Shown here one piece after another: positions 9,789 through 19,196 of a stretch of 64,000 bases of DNA. How positions within the stretch are numbered: position 1 is the stretch's first letter; every line of letters starts with the position of its first letter. The stretch lies in assembly GCA_039105265.1 (NCBI GenBank), contig JAPFFF010000011.1, forward strand, positions 4,092,001 through 4,156,000. Reading direction: 5' to 3'. Origin of the DNA: Tritrichomonas musculus. Lineage: Eukaryota > Parabasalia > Tritrichomonadida > Tritrichomonadidae. The position numbers and the translations under genes were made by a program. The notes beneath the pieces are model-generated. The model was not told the origin of the DNA. It searched no databases and worked only from the letters and a program-made list of their open reading frames with translations.

Positions 9789-11033
9789 ATGCAACAACTT
9801 TTAACAGAAGTATTCCCAGAAGTTGGTGATATTCTCAAAGAAAAATATCAAATCGTACGAAGGATAGGTGCTGGATCGTTTGGAGCTGTATTTGAAGTTC
9901 AAGATTTAAATGATGGGAAAATGTATGCTATTAAACTTGAAAACAATACTACACCATCGCCTCAACTTCAATATGAATACAAATTATATACTATTTTAGA
10001 TGGAGCAGTTGGTTTTCCCAGAGTTTATGATCAATGGGATGACTTAAAATTTAGAGTAATGGTTATGGAACGTCTTGGATGCTCCCTTGGATATTTCACT
10101 CGAAAATGGGGAAAAGTGTTATCACTTAAAACTGTTCTAATGTGCGGAATTCAGATGATTAGTCGTCTTGAATATTTCCATAAACGATCATTCATACATC
10201 GAGATATTAAACCTGATAACTTTGTCTTTGGTATAGGTAAGAATGCTAGTTTATTATATATGATAGATCTTGGTCTTGCAAAAAAATATCGTGATTTGCG
10301 AACTCATCAACATGAAAACTATAGTGAAGACAGAGGATTGGCTGGTACAGCACGATATGTGTCAATAAACGTTCACCTTGGCGTTGAGCAAAGTTGTCGA
10401 GATGATCTTGAATCACTTGGATATGTCTTAATATCACTCCTCAAAGGAAAATTGCCATGGCAGGATCTTGAAAATTGTACTCAAGGTGAAAAATATGAAA
10501 TGATGTCAAAGGCAAAAGTAGAAACTCCTCTTGAAGTACTATGTGACGATCTCCCTGAAGAATTTTTAACATACATGACAAAAGTCAAAAGTCTCAGATT
10601 TGATGAAAAGCCTCCATATTACTCTTTACGTCAACTTTTTGTTGTTTTGATGATTAAAATGAATTATGAGTATGATTATAAATACGATTGGATTGGTTCA
10701 AGACTGCAACGTATTGATATGACCCTTCGTGGAAGAGTTGATATTCAGAAAACTATATTGCCTGTAGATCCAGCTGATGTAATGGTTGAAGCAGAAAAAG
10801 ATGCGAAATTTAAAAAATATATACAACCAAATCCTTTTTCATTCATTGTTCATAAGGCTGCTCGTTTTATTAGTGCAAGTAAAAGAAGTCAAGATGCAAA
10901 AGAAATCAAAAAATTAAATGAGGATGAAGATATAAAAGTAAGCCCAGACATCCCAAATCAGCAAACGTTGTTTCTCTTGGATCCAAGGCTTACACAAATG
11001 CCTGTTACTCCAAATACTATAGATTTTCAATAA
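9789..11033 (+). CDS. Casein kinase 1 family protein kinase
   Basis: A 414-residue protein, kinase domain at about 15-300. Motifs: GAGSFGAVFEV Gly loop, YAIKLE lysine, HRDIKPDNF catalytic loop, DLGLAKKY (DLG instead of DFG), and the CK1 signature GTARYVSINVHLGVEQSCRDDLESLGY with KGKLPWQ in place of APE-type motifs. CK1 kinases phosphorylate acidic or primed Ser/Thr sites in many pathways. The C-terminal tail is short and non-conserved. It is transcribed divergently from the NEK gene with a spacer of about 230 bp. Confidence 0.9.
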   Translation: MQQLLTEVFPEVGDILKEKYQIVRRIGAGSFGAVFEVQDLNDGKMYAIKLENNTTPSPQLQYEYKLYTILDGAVGFPRVYDQWDDLKFRVMVMERLGCSLGYFTRKWGKVLSLKTVLMCGIQMISRLEYFHKRSFIHRDIKPDNFVFGIGKNASLLYMIDLGLAKKYRDLRTHQHENYSEDRGLAGTARYVSINVHLGVEQSCRDDLESLGYVLISLLKGKLPWQDLENCTQGEKYEMMSKAKVETPLEVLCDDLPEEFLTYMTKVKSLRFDEKPPYYSLRQLFVVLMIKMNYEYDYKYDWIGSRLQRIDMTLRGRVDIQKTILPVDPADVMVEAEKDAKFKKYIQPNPFSFIVHKAARFISASKRSQDAKEIKKLNEDEDIKVSPDIPNQQTLFLLDPRLTQMPVTPNTIDFQ

Positions 11034-11235
11034 TAATGATATAATGTTTTTTACTAATAATAATTTATTAAATTAATATGTTTTGTTTGATTTTTAACTT
11101 ATTAATATTGTATATGCTAAAGTAAATGTAATCTATTTTAGTCTATTTTAATATGAATTCTAATTTAATGTTAAAAACTAAAAAAAAAAACAAAAAAAGA
11201 AAAGCAATAGGATTATCTTACAAAACGAATAATAT

Positions 11236-12648
11236 TTATTTACTTTTCACAAATATTTTTACAACGCCGTCAGCACCACCAGATGCGAAATATTCATGAG
11301 AATTTGATGGTCGTGTTGCCGCAACACACAAGCCAGCTTCTCCGTACTTTTCTCTGTGGTGATTGTCAACAGATACAACATCAAAATCCGGAATAGTCCA
11401 AACACGAATGGTTTTGTCAGGACTGGTTGTTACAAGAAAATGGCCATCAGATGTTATATCCATTGCAGATGTATAAGATTCGTGCGCGATAAATTGCTTC
11501 TTCACCTCTCTGTTTGCTATATCAAAAACTTTTATGTTTTTGTCTTCACAAGCTATTAATATTTCATCTTTGGAAGCAGAACGGCATATTGAAATCACAC
11601 GAGATTGTAAATCATAATCACCAATATTTTGTTTATTTTCAAAAATATGAATATGTCCATTTGAACAGCCTACAACAAAAATCGATCCGTCAGAATTAAA
11701 TGAAGCTACTGTAGGCCCGTCTGGAATCTGTATTGGTATTGATTCTTGTGTATTAATATCGTTAATTCTAATTGTTTGATCTGCTGAAGCTGAAATATAA
11801 TAAGTAGAATTTTCATGAGTTGCAATAGACCAAACAGCATCAGAATGATTGTTGGCAAAATATTGGATATGATGATCTACTCTTCCATGAGACTCATTCA
11901 TTGAGCTCTTAGTTTCTGAAAAATCCCATACACAAATTTGTCCGTTCACATCACCACTAATTAAAAAATTATTATAGGCTGCTAATGATAAAATTGGGCC
12001 TGAATGTCCTCTAAGTGAAAGCAATGGAACTGGATTTTTAGTTCTAGTTTTTTTTTGGGGATCCAGATTTGTTATTCTAATTGAGCCATCATCAGATCCC
12101 GTGGCTATATAAGGTAATGTAGGATGAAATGTAGCACATCGTACACAATCAAGATGTTGTGATAAAGACCATTTGATATTATAATCAAGGGCTCCAGGTT
12201 GATCTGGTGATTTTGGAGACGATGCCTTTGGGGATCCAGCTGGAGATTTCGGCATCAAGCTTTTTCGTCTTTTAATACCAGCTCCTGCTTTCTTTTTAAC
12301 AGTTCCTGGAGATATTAAAGAAGACGATGAACTTTGTGAGAGCGAACCACTCGAATTTGAACTTTTAATATCTTCTTGAGAACTTTCTGTATTTGAGAGA
12401 TGGAAACTTGGCTGAGATGATAATTCAGATAGAATTTCTTCTCGCTTTGAAGATGGTGCTGCTGCTGCAGAACGAAGAATGCGCAATCGAGACAATAAGT
12501 TATCTTTCAAGCTTAGCCATTCTTTTTCCTCTTCTTTAAGAGATGAAATTTTCGATTGAATATTAGATTTTTCTGATTCCCATTCATTTTCTTGACGTTT
12601 CATTTCGGCTATTTGATCTGAAAGTTTTAATGTTATATCAGCGTTCAT
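11236..12648 (-). CDS. Coiled-coil WD40 protein, striatin-like
   Basis: A 470-residue protein. Residues 1-60 form a coiled coil (ISSLKEEEKEWLSLKDNLLSRL), 60-155 are Ser/Pro/Lys-rich low complexity, and from about 165 to the end there are six to seven WD40 repeats (HLDCVRCATFHPTLPYIATG, GHSGPILSLAAYNN, HSDAVWSIATHEN, SPDKTIRVW, ASGGADGVVKIF). The 'SQHLDCVRCATFHP' entry resembles the first blade of striatins, scaffold subunits of STRIPAK phosphatase complexes. The caveolin- and calmodulin-binding segments of animal striatins are not obvious, so the striatin assignment is tentative while WD40 is secure. Confidence 0.75.
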   Translation of the reverse strand: MNADITLKLSDQIAEMKRQENEWESEKSNIQSKISSLKEEEKEWLSLKDNLLSRLRILRSAAAAPSSKREEILSELSSQPSFHLSNTESSQEDIKSSNSSGSLSQSSSSSLISPGTVKKKAGAGIKRRKSLMPKSPAGSPKASSPKSPDQPGALDYNIKWSLSQHLDCVRCATFHPTLPYIATGSDDGSIRITNLDPQKKTRTKNPVPLLSLRGHSGPILSLAAYNNFLISGDVNGQICVWDFSETKSSMNESHGRVDHHIQYFANNHSDAVWSIATHENSTYYISASADQTIRINDINTQESIPIQIPDGPTVASFNSDGSIFVVGCSNGHIHIFENKQNIGDYDLQSRVISICRSASKDEILIACEDKNIKVFDIANREVKKQFIAHESYTSAMDITSDGHFLVTTSPDKTIRVWTIPDFDVVSVDNHHREKYGEAGLCVAATRPSNSHEYFASGGADGVVKIFVKSK

Positions 12649-12935
12649 TCGTTTTTTTTTTTAATATTGTTAAATTTTTCCTCTAATAAATTTTCTTTTG
12701 TTTGTTTTGGTCAATAATTGGCCTTTTACAAACAGAAACTTTTTGATTATAATCTATAATATATTATCCTTTTCAAAATTTTGTATTTTTATTTTATTTT
12801 TATTCAAAAAGTTATTACCAATTATATATTTTATTTCAAAATTTAGTATTTTTTGATTGAAATTATCAAATTGCACATGAAGTAAAATAATAATAATAAA
12901 ATGAAATTAACCAAATTTTGGATAAAAAATTAATA

Positions 12936-13143
12936 AACCTTGTTTTTTTATTTGCACCTCCTATTCAAAATAAACTATATTTTCTTCATTAATAAATAGG
13001 TTTCAAAAAGAATATATGCATAATTTCAATAATTTATATAATGTAGTATATTATTTATTATTTTAAAATAAATATAAATGGGTGGTTATCAATATAATGC
13101 AATTTTAATTTAAATGGGAGGTGCAAATAAAAAAAACAAGGTT
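12936..13143. mobile_element. 208-bp MITE with TA flanks
   Basis: Inverted ends AACCTTGTTTTTTTATTTGC (12936 onward) and the complement ending at 13143 are about 26 bp long and continue through GCACCTCC, with a one-base difference in the T-run. TA lies on both sides (12934-12935 and 13144-13145). There is no ORF inside. Size, structure and TA flank fit a Tc1/mariner-type MITE. Confidence 0.65.
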
Positions 13144-13679
13144 TATCGTAACGAACTTTTTCTTTAACAATACAAATTATAAATAATCCATTTTATTCTT
13201 AATTATAAAGAGTATACGTATTATTTAATTATACTTGAATGGTATTCAGAATAAAATATCATGAAGGTTAACTTTTAGATGTTAAGATTTCATCAATATT
13301 TTGAAATAAAATTTTATAATGTTAAAGCCACTTATATTTTAAAAGAACAATGAGTTGATCCGATTGGATCAAATCTTTAATATTTATAATATCAAGATAT
13401 TTGAGTAAAAACATTGTTTTTATTAGAGTTTATTGTTGATTTCCAAATTTAATCTACATTGTATTACATCTCCAATAATTACTAATGGAATCGCATATTT
13501 AATTAATAATAATAATAAATCATGATATTAAAAATTTTTCGGTTTATGCAATACAGATTTGCCAGAAAAGAAATGTGGAAGTAAATAGGCATTTAATTAT
13601 TGTATAATATAAAGCAGAAGCTATTTTGCATGACTACAAGCATATGAATAATAAGATTGTTCATTTTTAAATAATGAAT

Positions 13680-13960
13680 GAAGGCTTTTTTTTATCCAAA
13701 CTATTTTAGAAGAAGGAGAAAATACTGTAAAAGCTGGAATCAAAAAAACATTTTCAAAAGAAGAGATAGCTTCATATTTTATTAAATTTGAAAAAGTTGA
13801 GAGCCCTAATCCAAATTATATGTTTTTCTTTAAAACAGATATTGATACTAAATATCGTCAGCCAGATGGAAACCATCATGTATATAATACAATTGGATGT
13901 ATTAATTATTTAATTAAGTCATGCATGGGCAATTGTTTCTACCTTGTTTTAGGGATTTGA
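13680..13960 (+). pseudogene. ORF relic of unknown family
   Basis: An open frame of about 85 codons runs from roughly 13700 to the TGA at about 13958 without a usable start in place. It has coding-like composition (EEGENTVKAGIKKTFSKEE then KVESPNPNYMFFFKTDID). Further coding-like fragments in other frames follow to about 14100. It reads as the remains of a degraded gene or transposon; the family is not recognised. Confidence 0.4.
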
Positions 13961-14322
13961 TTTACAATATATTTTGTCATTAATCGAAACAAACAGATTT
14001 ATTGGCCTTCTGATGCCATATGGAATGATTGACTTCAATTTGATAATTCTTTTAGCAGAGGCTCTTGGGAAAATATCAAAATTAATTTCATTTCGAAATG
14101 TCAGTTGGTATTAATTTGATTTTAAAATCTTTTAAGTAAATACAAAAAATATTTTATGAGTTTTTTTGACTTTTGTCCATAAAAAAGATTATTCAGCATA
14201 TGTAAGTATAGCTAATTTTACTTATTTGGTTTAAAATTGTAATTAAAATTTAGAAAGTGTGATTCATTGATATTTGAGTCAATGAAATGTGATATGACAA
14301 AGGAATTAAAGTATAAATTCAA

Positions 14323-15294
14323 ATGGCTGAAATTATTAAGAGATACTTTGAAATTAGTGGGAATCAGTCACAAGAAAATCATGATTGCTGGCTCTTTGTT
14401 GTTGGTCGCCATGGAAGCGGCAAATCATCACTTCTTAATACATTTTATGAATCAACAACCGACGCTTTTAAACTCGAACCTGCAAAATCAACCTTTGGAT
14501 ATGAAAGCGCAGTTATACAATTAAACGTCGATACTTATGTTCACATTGTTGAAGTTACTGATACAAGCTCACAGAACGAAGTATTAATCAGTCTTCTTAG
14601 ACTCCATTCAAAAAATTCAGCAATAGCTGTCGTTTTTGATTTTAATAATCTTTCCGATGTTCAAAAAGATATCGATGATCTTTTAATTCCTCTTTTTGAA
14701 ACACCACTTTCTGAATTTGACCAAGCACTTGCTATTCAATATGCTAATTTCTTGCCTACATTATGGTCAGACGAGCCCGTTGCTCTTGGTAAAGGAGTTC
14801 TTTCGATGAATGCAGGAGTCCCAATTTTCTTTATTGCTTCATATAGCGAACAAATTAAATCGCTAGATGATGTTAAATTTGACTCATATATGAGATTCAT
14901 TAGAGAGCCTGCTTTAACATATGCTGCTGGGATTGGACTCTCAAACTCTAAATCACTTATTTCAGTAATTGTTTCTTGTATTAATCGAACTTCGTTATCA
15001 AAAGAAATCAGAGAAAAAATTGGTAAGCGTGATGACTTCTTTTTACCCCCTGGCTGGGATTCACCTGCAAGGCTAGAAAATATAGAAAAAATAAATCTTG
15101 CAAATGATAAAAAAGATGAGGCCTCCACTGAAATTAAGAAAGCGCAAGACTGGCAAGAGTTCCTTACCGAACTACAGAAAGTTAAGCAGGTTCAAATTGC
15201 ATCGTCACCATCAAAAGTTGCACCTGCTGCAGCACCTGTTGCAGCTTCTGAACCTGCTGGAGAATCAGAAGACTTTCTTTCACAATTTGAATAA
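14323..15294 (+). CDS. Dynein light intermediate chain
   Basis: A 323-residue P-loop protein. Walker A GRHGSGKSS is at residues 28-36, a hydrophobic VHIVEVTD replaces the switch region, and AVVFDFNNLSD, GVPIFFIASYSEQ and DFFLPPGWDSPARL follow. The PPGWDS segment corresponds to the conserved 'F(I/L)PAGWD' near the end of the Ras-like fold in DLICs. These subunits bind dynein heavy chain and cargo adaptors. Whether it serves cytoplasmic dynein 1 or the flagellar dynein 2 cannot be settled here. The C-terminus is an Ala/Pro-rich linker ending EDFLSQFE. An earlier in-frame ATG was not needed for the fold. Confidence 0.8.
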   Translation: MAEIIKRYFEISGNQSQENHDCWLFVVGRHGSGKSSLLNTFYESTTDAFKLEPAKSTFGYESAVIQLNVDTYVHIVEVTDTSSQNEVLISLLRLHSKNSAIAVVFDFNNLSDVQKDIDDLLIPLFETPLSEFDQALAIQYANFLPTLWSDEPVALGKGVLSMNAGVPIFFIASYSEQIKSLDDVKFDSYMRFIREPALTYAAGIGLSNSKSLISVIVSCINRTSLSKEIREKIGKRDDFFLPPGWDSPARLENIEKINLANDKKDEASTEIKKAQDWQEFLTELQKVKQVQIASSPSKVAPAAAPVAASEPAGESEDFLSQFE

Positions 15295-15546
15295 GGTTTA
15301 TTTCTTATTTTATTATTATTATTATTATTTGTTTAGAATATTTACTTTATCTATTACTTTTATTTTTGATTTGATAATTAAACATATTTTTGTTTATTTG
15401 TATCTCGTTGTATATGTATTCTAATGATTTTATTATCTCAATTAGATGTTAATATAACTTTCAATAATTTTCGGTTGATAAAAGCGTGGTACTAGAGATA
15501 AATACTAAAATATTGCGATTTATATATAAATTAATAATATTTTATT

Positions 15547-16296
15547 TCAATCATGATTATTTCCATTAGGATCACTATCGACAACTTCTTCACTATTATC
15601 GTTATAATTATGGTTATCAAAATTATCGATATCATCGTTTGGATTTGGTTCCTGTTGAATCGGATCATTACTGTTTGATTCTTCATCATCTTGCTTTTCA
15701 CTTGTATTGTTGTCGTTCATTCTTTTAATAAGAGCAATATAATCTTTAAACATATCGTCAATTCTTTGAAGTTCTTGTTCGGTTTCATGAGAAGAAAGTT
15801 TTGATTTATTTTCTTCAGGCTGTTGGTATCTTGTTTTCATTTGACTATCTGATGGAATTTGAGGAAATTCAATTTCATTTTGTTCAATGTATGCTTGATA
15901 ATCTTTCCCCATTAGTTCTTTAAGTCGAGATGTAATGCATTTATAAGCATGATAGTGCCCACGAACAAGCCTTTCAAATAATGATTTTTTTGCTTCTTCA
16001 CAATCATTACTGATTCGTTCAACTTCTTTTTCGTGTTGTCTTTTTGATATTTCAATTCGTAGATTTTTGCGTGATTCTTGAATTTCGTGATTTCTCGCCT
16101 CCATCTGTTCTAATATTTTATAAGCTCCTTTCTGCATTTCATTTTCGTTATCTTTAATTTGTTTCCATTCTCTCTCAAGTTGAGCGAGACTATCTTGGCA
16201 AACTGTATATTCGACTTCAACATCTGGTGGAAGTCCTTTCGGAATTGGAATTAATTCAACACTTTCATATTCATAAAATTGTTCTTCTTCTTCCAT
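15547..16296 (-). CDS. Acidic coiled-coil protein, unknown function
   Basis: A 249-residue protein. The N-terminus is acidic (MEEEEQFYEYESVELIPIPK) followed by a 'GLPPDVEVEYTVCQDSL' segment. A long helix at about 35-140 contains charged heptads (LEREWKQIKDNENEMQ, ISKRQHEKEVERI). The last 60 residues are Asn/Asp/Glu-rich and probably disordered. It is transcribed divergently from the gene at 16395 with a spacer of about 100 bp. No family was recognised. Confidence 0.7.
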   Translation of the reverse strand: MEEEEQFYEYESVELIPIPKGLPPDVEVEYTVCQDSLAQLEREWKQIKDNENEMQKGAYKILEQMEARNHEIQESRKNLRIEISKRQHEKEVERISNDCEEAKKSLFERLVRGHYHAYKCITSRLKELMGKDYQAYIEQNEIEFPQIPSDSQMKTRYQQPEENKSKLSSHETEQELQRIDDMFKDYIALIKRMNDNNTSEKQDDEESNSNDPIQQEPNPNDDIDNFDNHNYNDNSEEVVDSDPNGNNHD

Positions 16297-16394
16297 TTTA
16301 AAAAAAAATTTATAAATTTATAAATTTTGAAGAACAAATATATTTTCAAAACATATAAATTCATTAGCCTTAATTCAAAAATTGAGTCTATAAA

Positions 16395-16769
16395 ATGTAT
16401 TATGCAAATATAGAAGAAGAGGAAGAAGAAGCTGAAGAAGAAGAAAAAGAAAAAGAAGTTAGGAAAGGTAAAGTTACTTTATTAAATTTTAATCCGAATG
16501 ATAGTATTGAAGGAAGGGCCTTTTCTTTTCGAAGTGATTTCAACGTTCAAGAAACAGAACCGCATGTAAAAGATTGGAAACAGATTGCTTTTGACTTTTT
16601 AAATAATTCTAATGACGTTATTAATATTGGCCCTGATGATTTTTATGATGATTTAGATACAACAAGAGCAAGTGAATTTGTTGCTGGGCAAGGCGCAACA
16701 AACTGGGGTGAAATTAGGAGAAAGGCTATTGAAAGTTCTAAGGAATTAAAGCGTCGCTCTAAAAAATAA
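16395..16769 (+). CDS. Small acidic protein, unknown function
   Basis: A 124-residue protein. It begins with a Glu run (residues 6-21) and a short basic patch, then a better-ordered part (DWKQIAFDFLNNSND, DDFYDDLDTTRASEFVAGQG) and a basic tail KELKRRSKK. It shares a short upstream region with the divergent gene ending at 16296. No domain was recognised. Composition and the clean frame support a real gene. Confidence 0.6.
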   Translation: MYYANIEEEEEEAEEEEKEKEVRKGKVTLLNFNPNDSIEGRAFSFRSDFNVQETEPHVKDWKQIAFDFLNNSNDVINIGPDDFYDDLDTTRASEFVAGQGATNWGEIRRKAIESSKELKRRSKK

Positions 16770-17202
16770 TGTTAATGTATGTTAATAAATTTAAATGTGT
16801 TACAAATAAAATAAAATTAAACTAATAACAGCTTTTATGCATTAGTTGAAAAGGAATATGCATATTATAAAAAATAATGATCTATTAAATTTTTAGAGAT
16901 ATTCGCAAATTATATTGATAATTTTTTGTGATTAATTAGTTTGAAATAATATGTGAAAAAGTGAAAAAATCTCAATATTTTCAATCAACTCAAAAGTTCT
17001 GACCAATATATATTTATAATTTATTATTTATTATTTGGAGAAAACGTTTTATTTTAATAATTCTCATATTAAAAAAAATTCATTTAAAAATGTTTCAAAT
17101 AAAAATTGAATTGCTTATTTATACGTTTATGAAAAATAAGATTTTTTTTATACAAAAGTGATTTAAAGATCACCATTTCTTTCAATTTTTATTATTTTTT
17201 TT
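16770..17202. other. AT-rich spacer
   Basis: Upstream region of the carboxypeptidase gene. No ORF, repeat or RNA was recognised. Confidence 0.5.
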
Positions 17203-18768
17203 ATGAGAAACACTCGCTTAATATTTCCTGCTTACCACACACGGCCAACAACACGAATGAAAAATCCGATTTCACTATCGCAGCCAGACAATTACCCATC
17301 ATCAAATTTGAGAGTTTACAAATTTAAATCACTAACAGCACGTGAAATTCGAATTTGTCATGAACTTGTTTATGATCCGTGTTCAAATAATCGAAGTTGT
17401 CCGCATATAAACTCACCGAACCAACCACGATTTTCAGGTAATTTTGAATGTGGTAATCTAGGTCAAGTTTATAAAATTGGACCTCGATCATATGAAATTA
17501 TGATGTTACCAGATCCAACAAGTTATTATTCAGCGTTATGGTTCTTTTTCAAAGTTGATAATTTAAAACCAGGTGAATATTTCTTCGTTATTAATGGATT
17601 TTTTAGAGATTGTCATCAGCATAATATTGGTGTTCAGCCAACAGCTTATTCTGAACGACTTGCATCAAAGAAAGGCATCGGATGGATGCGAATTGGCAGC
17701 AATTTAAATTTCTGGACATTCAAACATTCTCTGGTTCCTGAATATGCACTATCTTTCAATTTTGTTGTCACACACACGGATAATATGTACTTTTCTCTTT
17801 TATATCCTTATACTTTCACAGACTTGAAAAACTTTTTCTCTTATTCATCTTCATTAGTTCAGCCCGATGATATATTTTCCTTTAAAACATCGATATTATG
17901 TAGATCTCCTGGTGGAATTAATGTTCCCGCCATATTTTGGGATGCTGATGAGCAAAAATGTATTGACGTTAACAATATTCCATCGAGTTTGCCACAACTT
18001 CAAATTCAAGGTCGTAGGCGGACTCCATCTCAAATGCTTAATTCGCCAAAACCTCTAATAGTGATTGCAGCAAGGTTACATCCAGGTGAATCAAATTCAT
18101 CATTTGCGATGGAAGGATTTATGGATTTTTTGAATGGGAGGTCTCGAGAAGCACAGAATCTTCTTAAGAACTTTTCGATATTAATGCTACCAATGATAAA
18201 TCCAGATGGCGTTATTTGTGGTTACTATCGTCCTTCATTGAATGGTGAAGATGTTAATCGTGTTTGGAAGAATCCTGATGAAAAGGCTCAAACTGTTGCT
18301 TATTCCGTAATTCAACTACTTGATCGTTTAACTCGTACTCGTCCTTTGATGTTTTTGCTAGATTTTCATGGACATACAGCGCAATCAAATTGCTTTACAT
18401 ATGGAGTTCAAAATCCCTCAGTGTGGATGAACGAAAGAGAAAGATTATTTCCGAGAACTATGGCAAAGGTATGCCATTTGTTTGATGAAAAAGAAAGTAT
18501 ATCTTGGAAGCCATCTGAATTCCCTCAAACTATGCGTGTTGCCTTGCATTGTAGGTATAAGATTCCCTTCTCCTACACTCTTGAAATGTCTTTTGGTGCA
18601 ATTGAAATTGGACCTGAAAAGATGACGCAGATGACCCCTCATCACTACAGATACATCGGTCAAATGACTGGTGTTGCAATTAATGAAATGTTCCATTCTA
18701 TTAATTCAACTTCCAGTCATCATGCAAAACCATCATTGCCTCCACTTTCAAGAACAGACAACGAATAG
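17203..18768 (+). CDS. Cytosolic carboxypeptidase (CCP/AGBL-like, M14)
   Basis: A 521-residue protein with an N-terminal beta-rich CCP domain (about 20-260) and a zinc carboxypeptidase domain (about 275-505). Zinc ligands: HPGE in ARLHPGESNSS (about residues 290-295) and His in LDFHGHTAQS (about 387). NPDGVICGYYRPSLNGEDVNR supplies the substrate-binding Asn-Arg pair, and YTLEMSFG (about 457) carries the catalytic Glu. CCPs remove glutamates from tubulin tails or C-termini, relevant to flagellar microtubules. All key residues are present. The start is the first ATG in a clean upstream region. Confidence 0.88.
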   Translation: MRNTRLIFPAYHTRPTTRMKNPISLSQPDNYPSSNLRVYKFKSLTAREIRICHELVYDPCSNNRSCPHINSPNQPRFSGNFECGNLGQVYKIGPRSYEIMMLPDPTSYYSALWFFFKVDNLKPGEYFFVINGFFRDCHQHNIGVQPTAYSERLASKKGIGWMRIGSNLNFWTFKHSLVPEYALSFNFVVTHTDNMYFSLLYPYTFTDLKNFFSYSSSLVQPDDIFSFKTSILCRSPGGINVPAIFWDADEQKCIDVNNIPSSLPQLQIQGRRRTPSQMLNSPKPLIVIAARLHPGESNSSFAMEGFMDFLNGRSREAQNLLKNFSILMLPMINPDGVICGYYRPSLNGEDVNRVWKNPDEKAQTVAYSVIQLLDRLTRTRPLMFLLDFHGHTAQSNCFTYGVQNPSVWMNERERLFPRTMAKVCHLFDEKESISWKPSEFPQTMRVALHCRYKIPFSYTLEMSFGAIEIGPEKMTQMTPHHYRYIGQMTGVAINEMFHSINSTSSHHAKPSLPPLSRTDNE

Positions 18769-19196
18769 TTTTTTTATGTTTTTGTTTTTATTTTGTTATT
18801 TATCTTATTCCCTATATTATAATATTTGCGTTTTTGTTCTTTAATAAATATAAATATTTTATTTTCTATTATCAACCTTTTCACATATTTATATTATTAT
18901 AATGTTTAATATTATTAAGTTGAACTAATTATATCATCACACATTAATGAAATTGAATATTATTTAAATTTATTCTGCCAAAGGTAAAACATATGCATAT
19001 ATGGAGCAGTATCAATATTCAAATAAAAAAGCAAACCTAATACAATAATTATTTAACATCACTGAAAAAAAAAAAAAAAGAAAGAAAATAGCACTATAAA
19101 CACATATTTATCAATCTTAAATAAGAAGGCAAAATGGACTTCTCTATAAGACTATATTTCAAACAATTTTTTTTCTAATTCATAAAAAGAACTGAA
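18769..19196. other. AT-rich spacer between convergent genes
   Basis: Between the carboxypeptidase and LRR genes. It contains an A-run near 19065 and no recognised feature. Confidence 0.5.

Larger units (their letters stand above)
12649..14322. other. Long intergenic region with a MITE and a gene relic
   Basis: This 1.7-kb stretch contains the MITE at 12936-13143 and the ORF relic near 13680-13960, both annotated separately. The remainder is AT-rich with no recognised feature. Confidence 0.5.

Noticed and set aside
14736-15128. 130-codon minus-strand frame
   Set aside because: Antisense shadow of the dynein light intermediate chain gene, whose P-loop and PPGWDS motifs fix the true strand.
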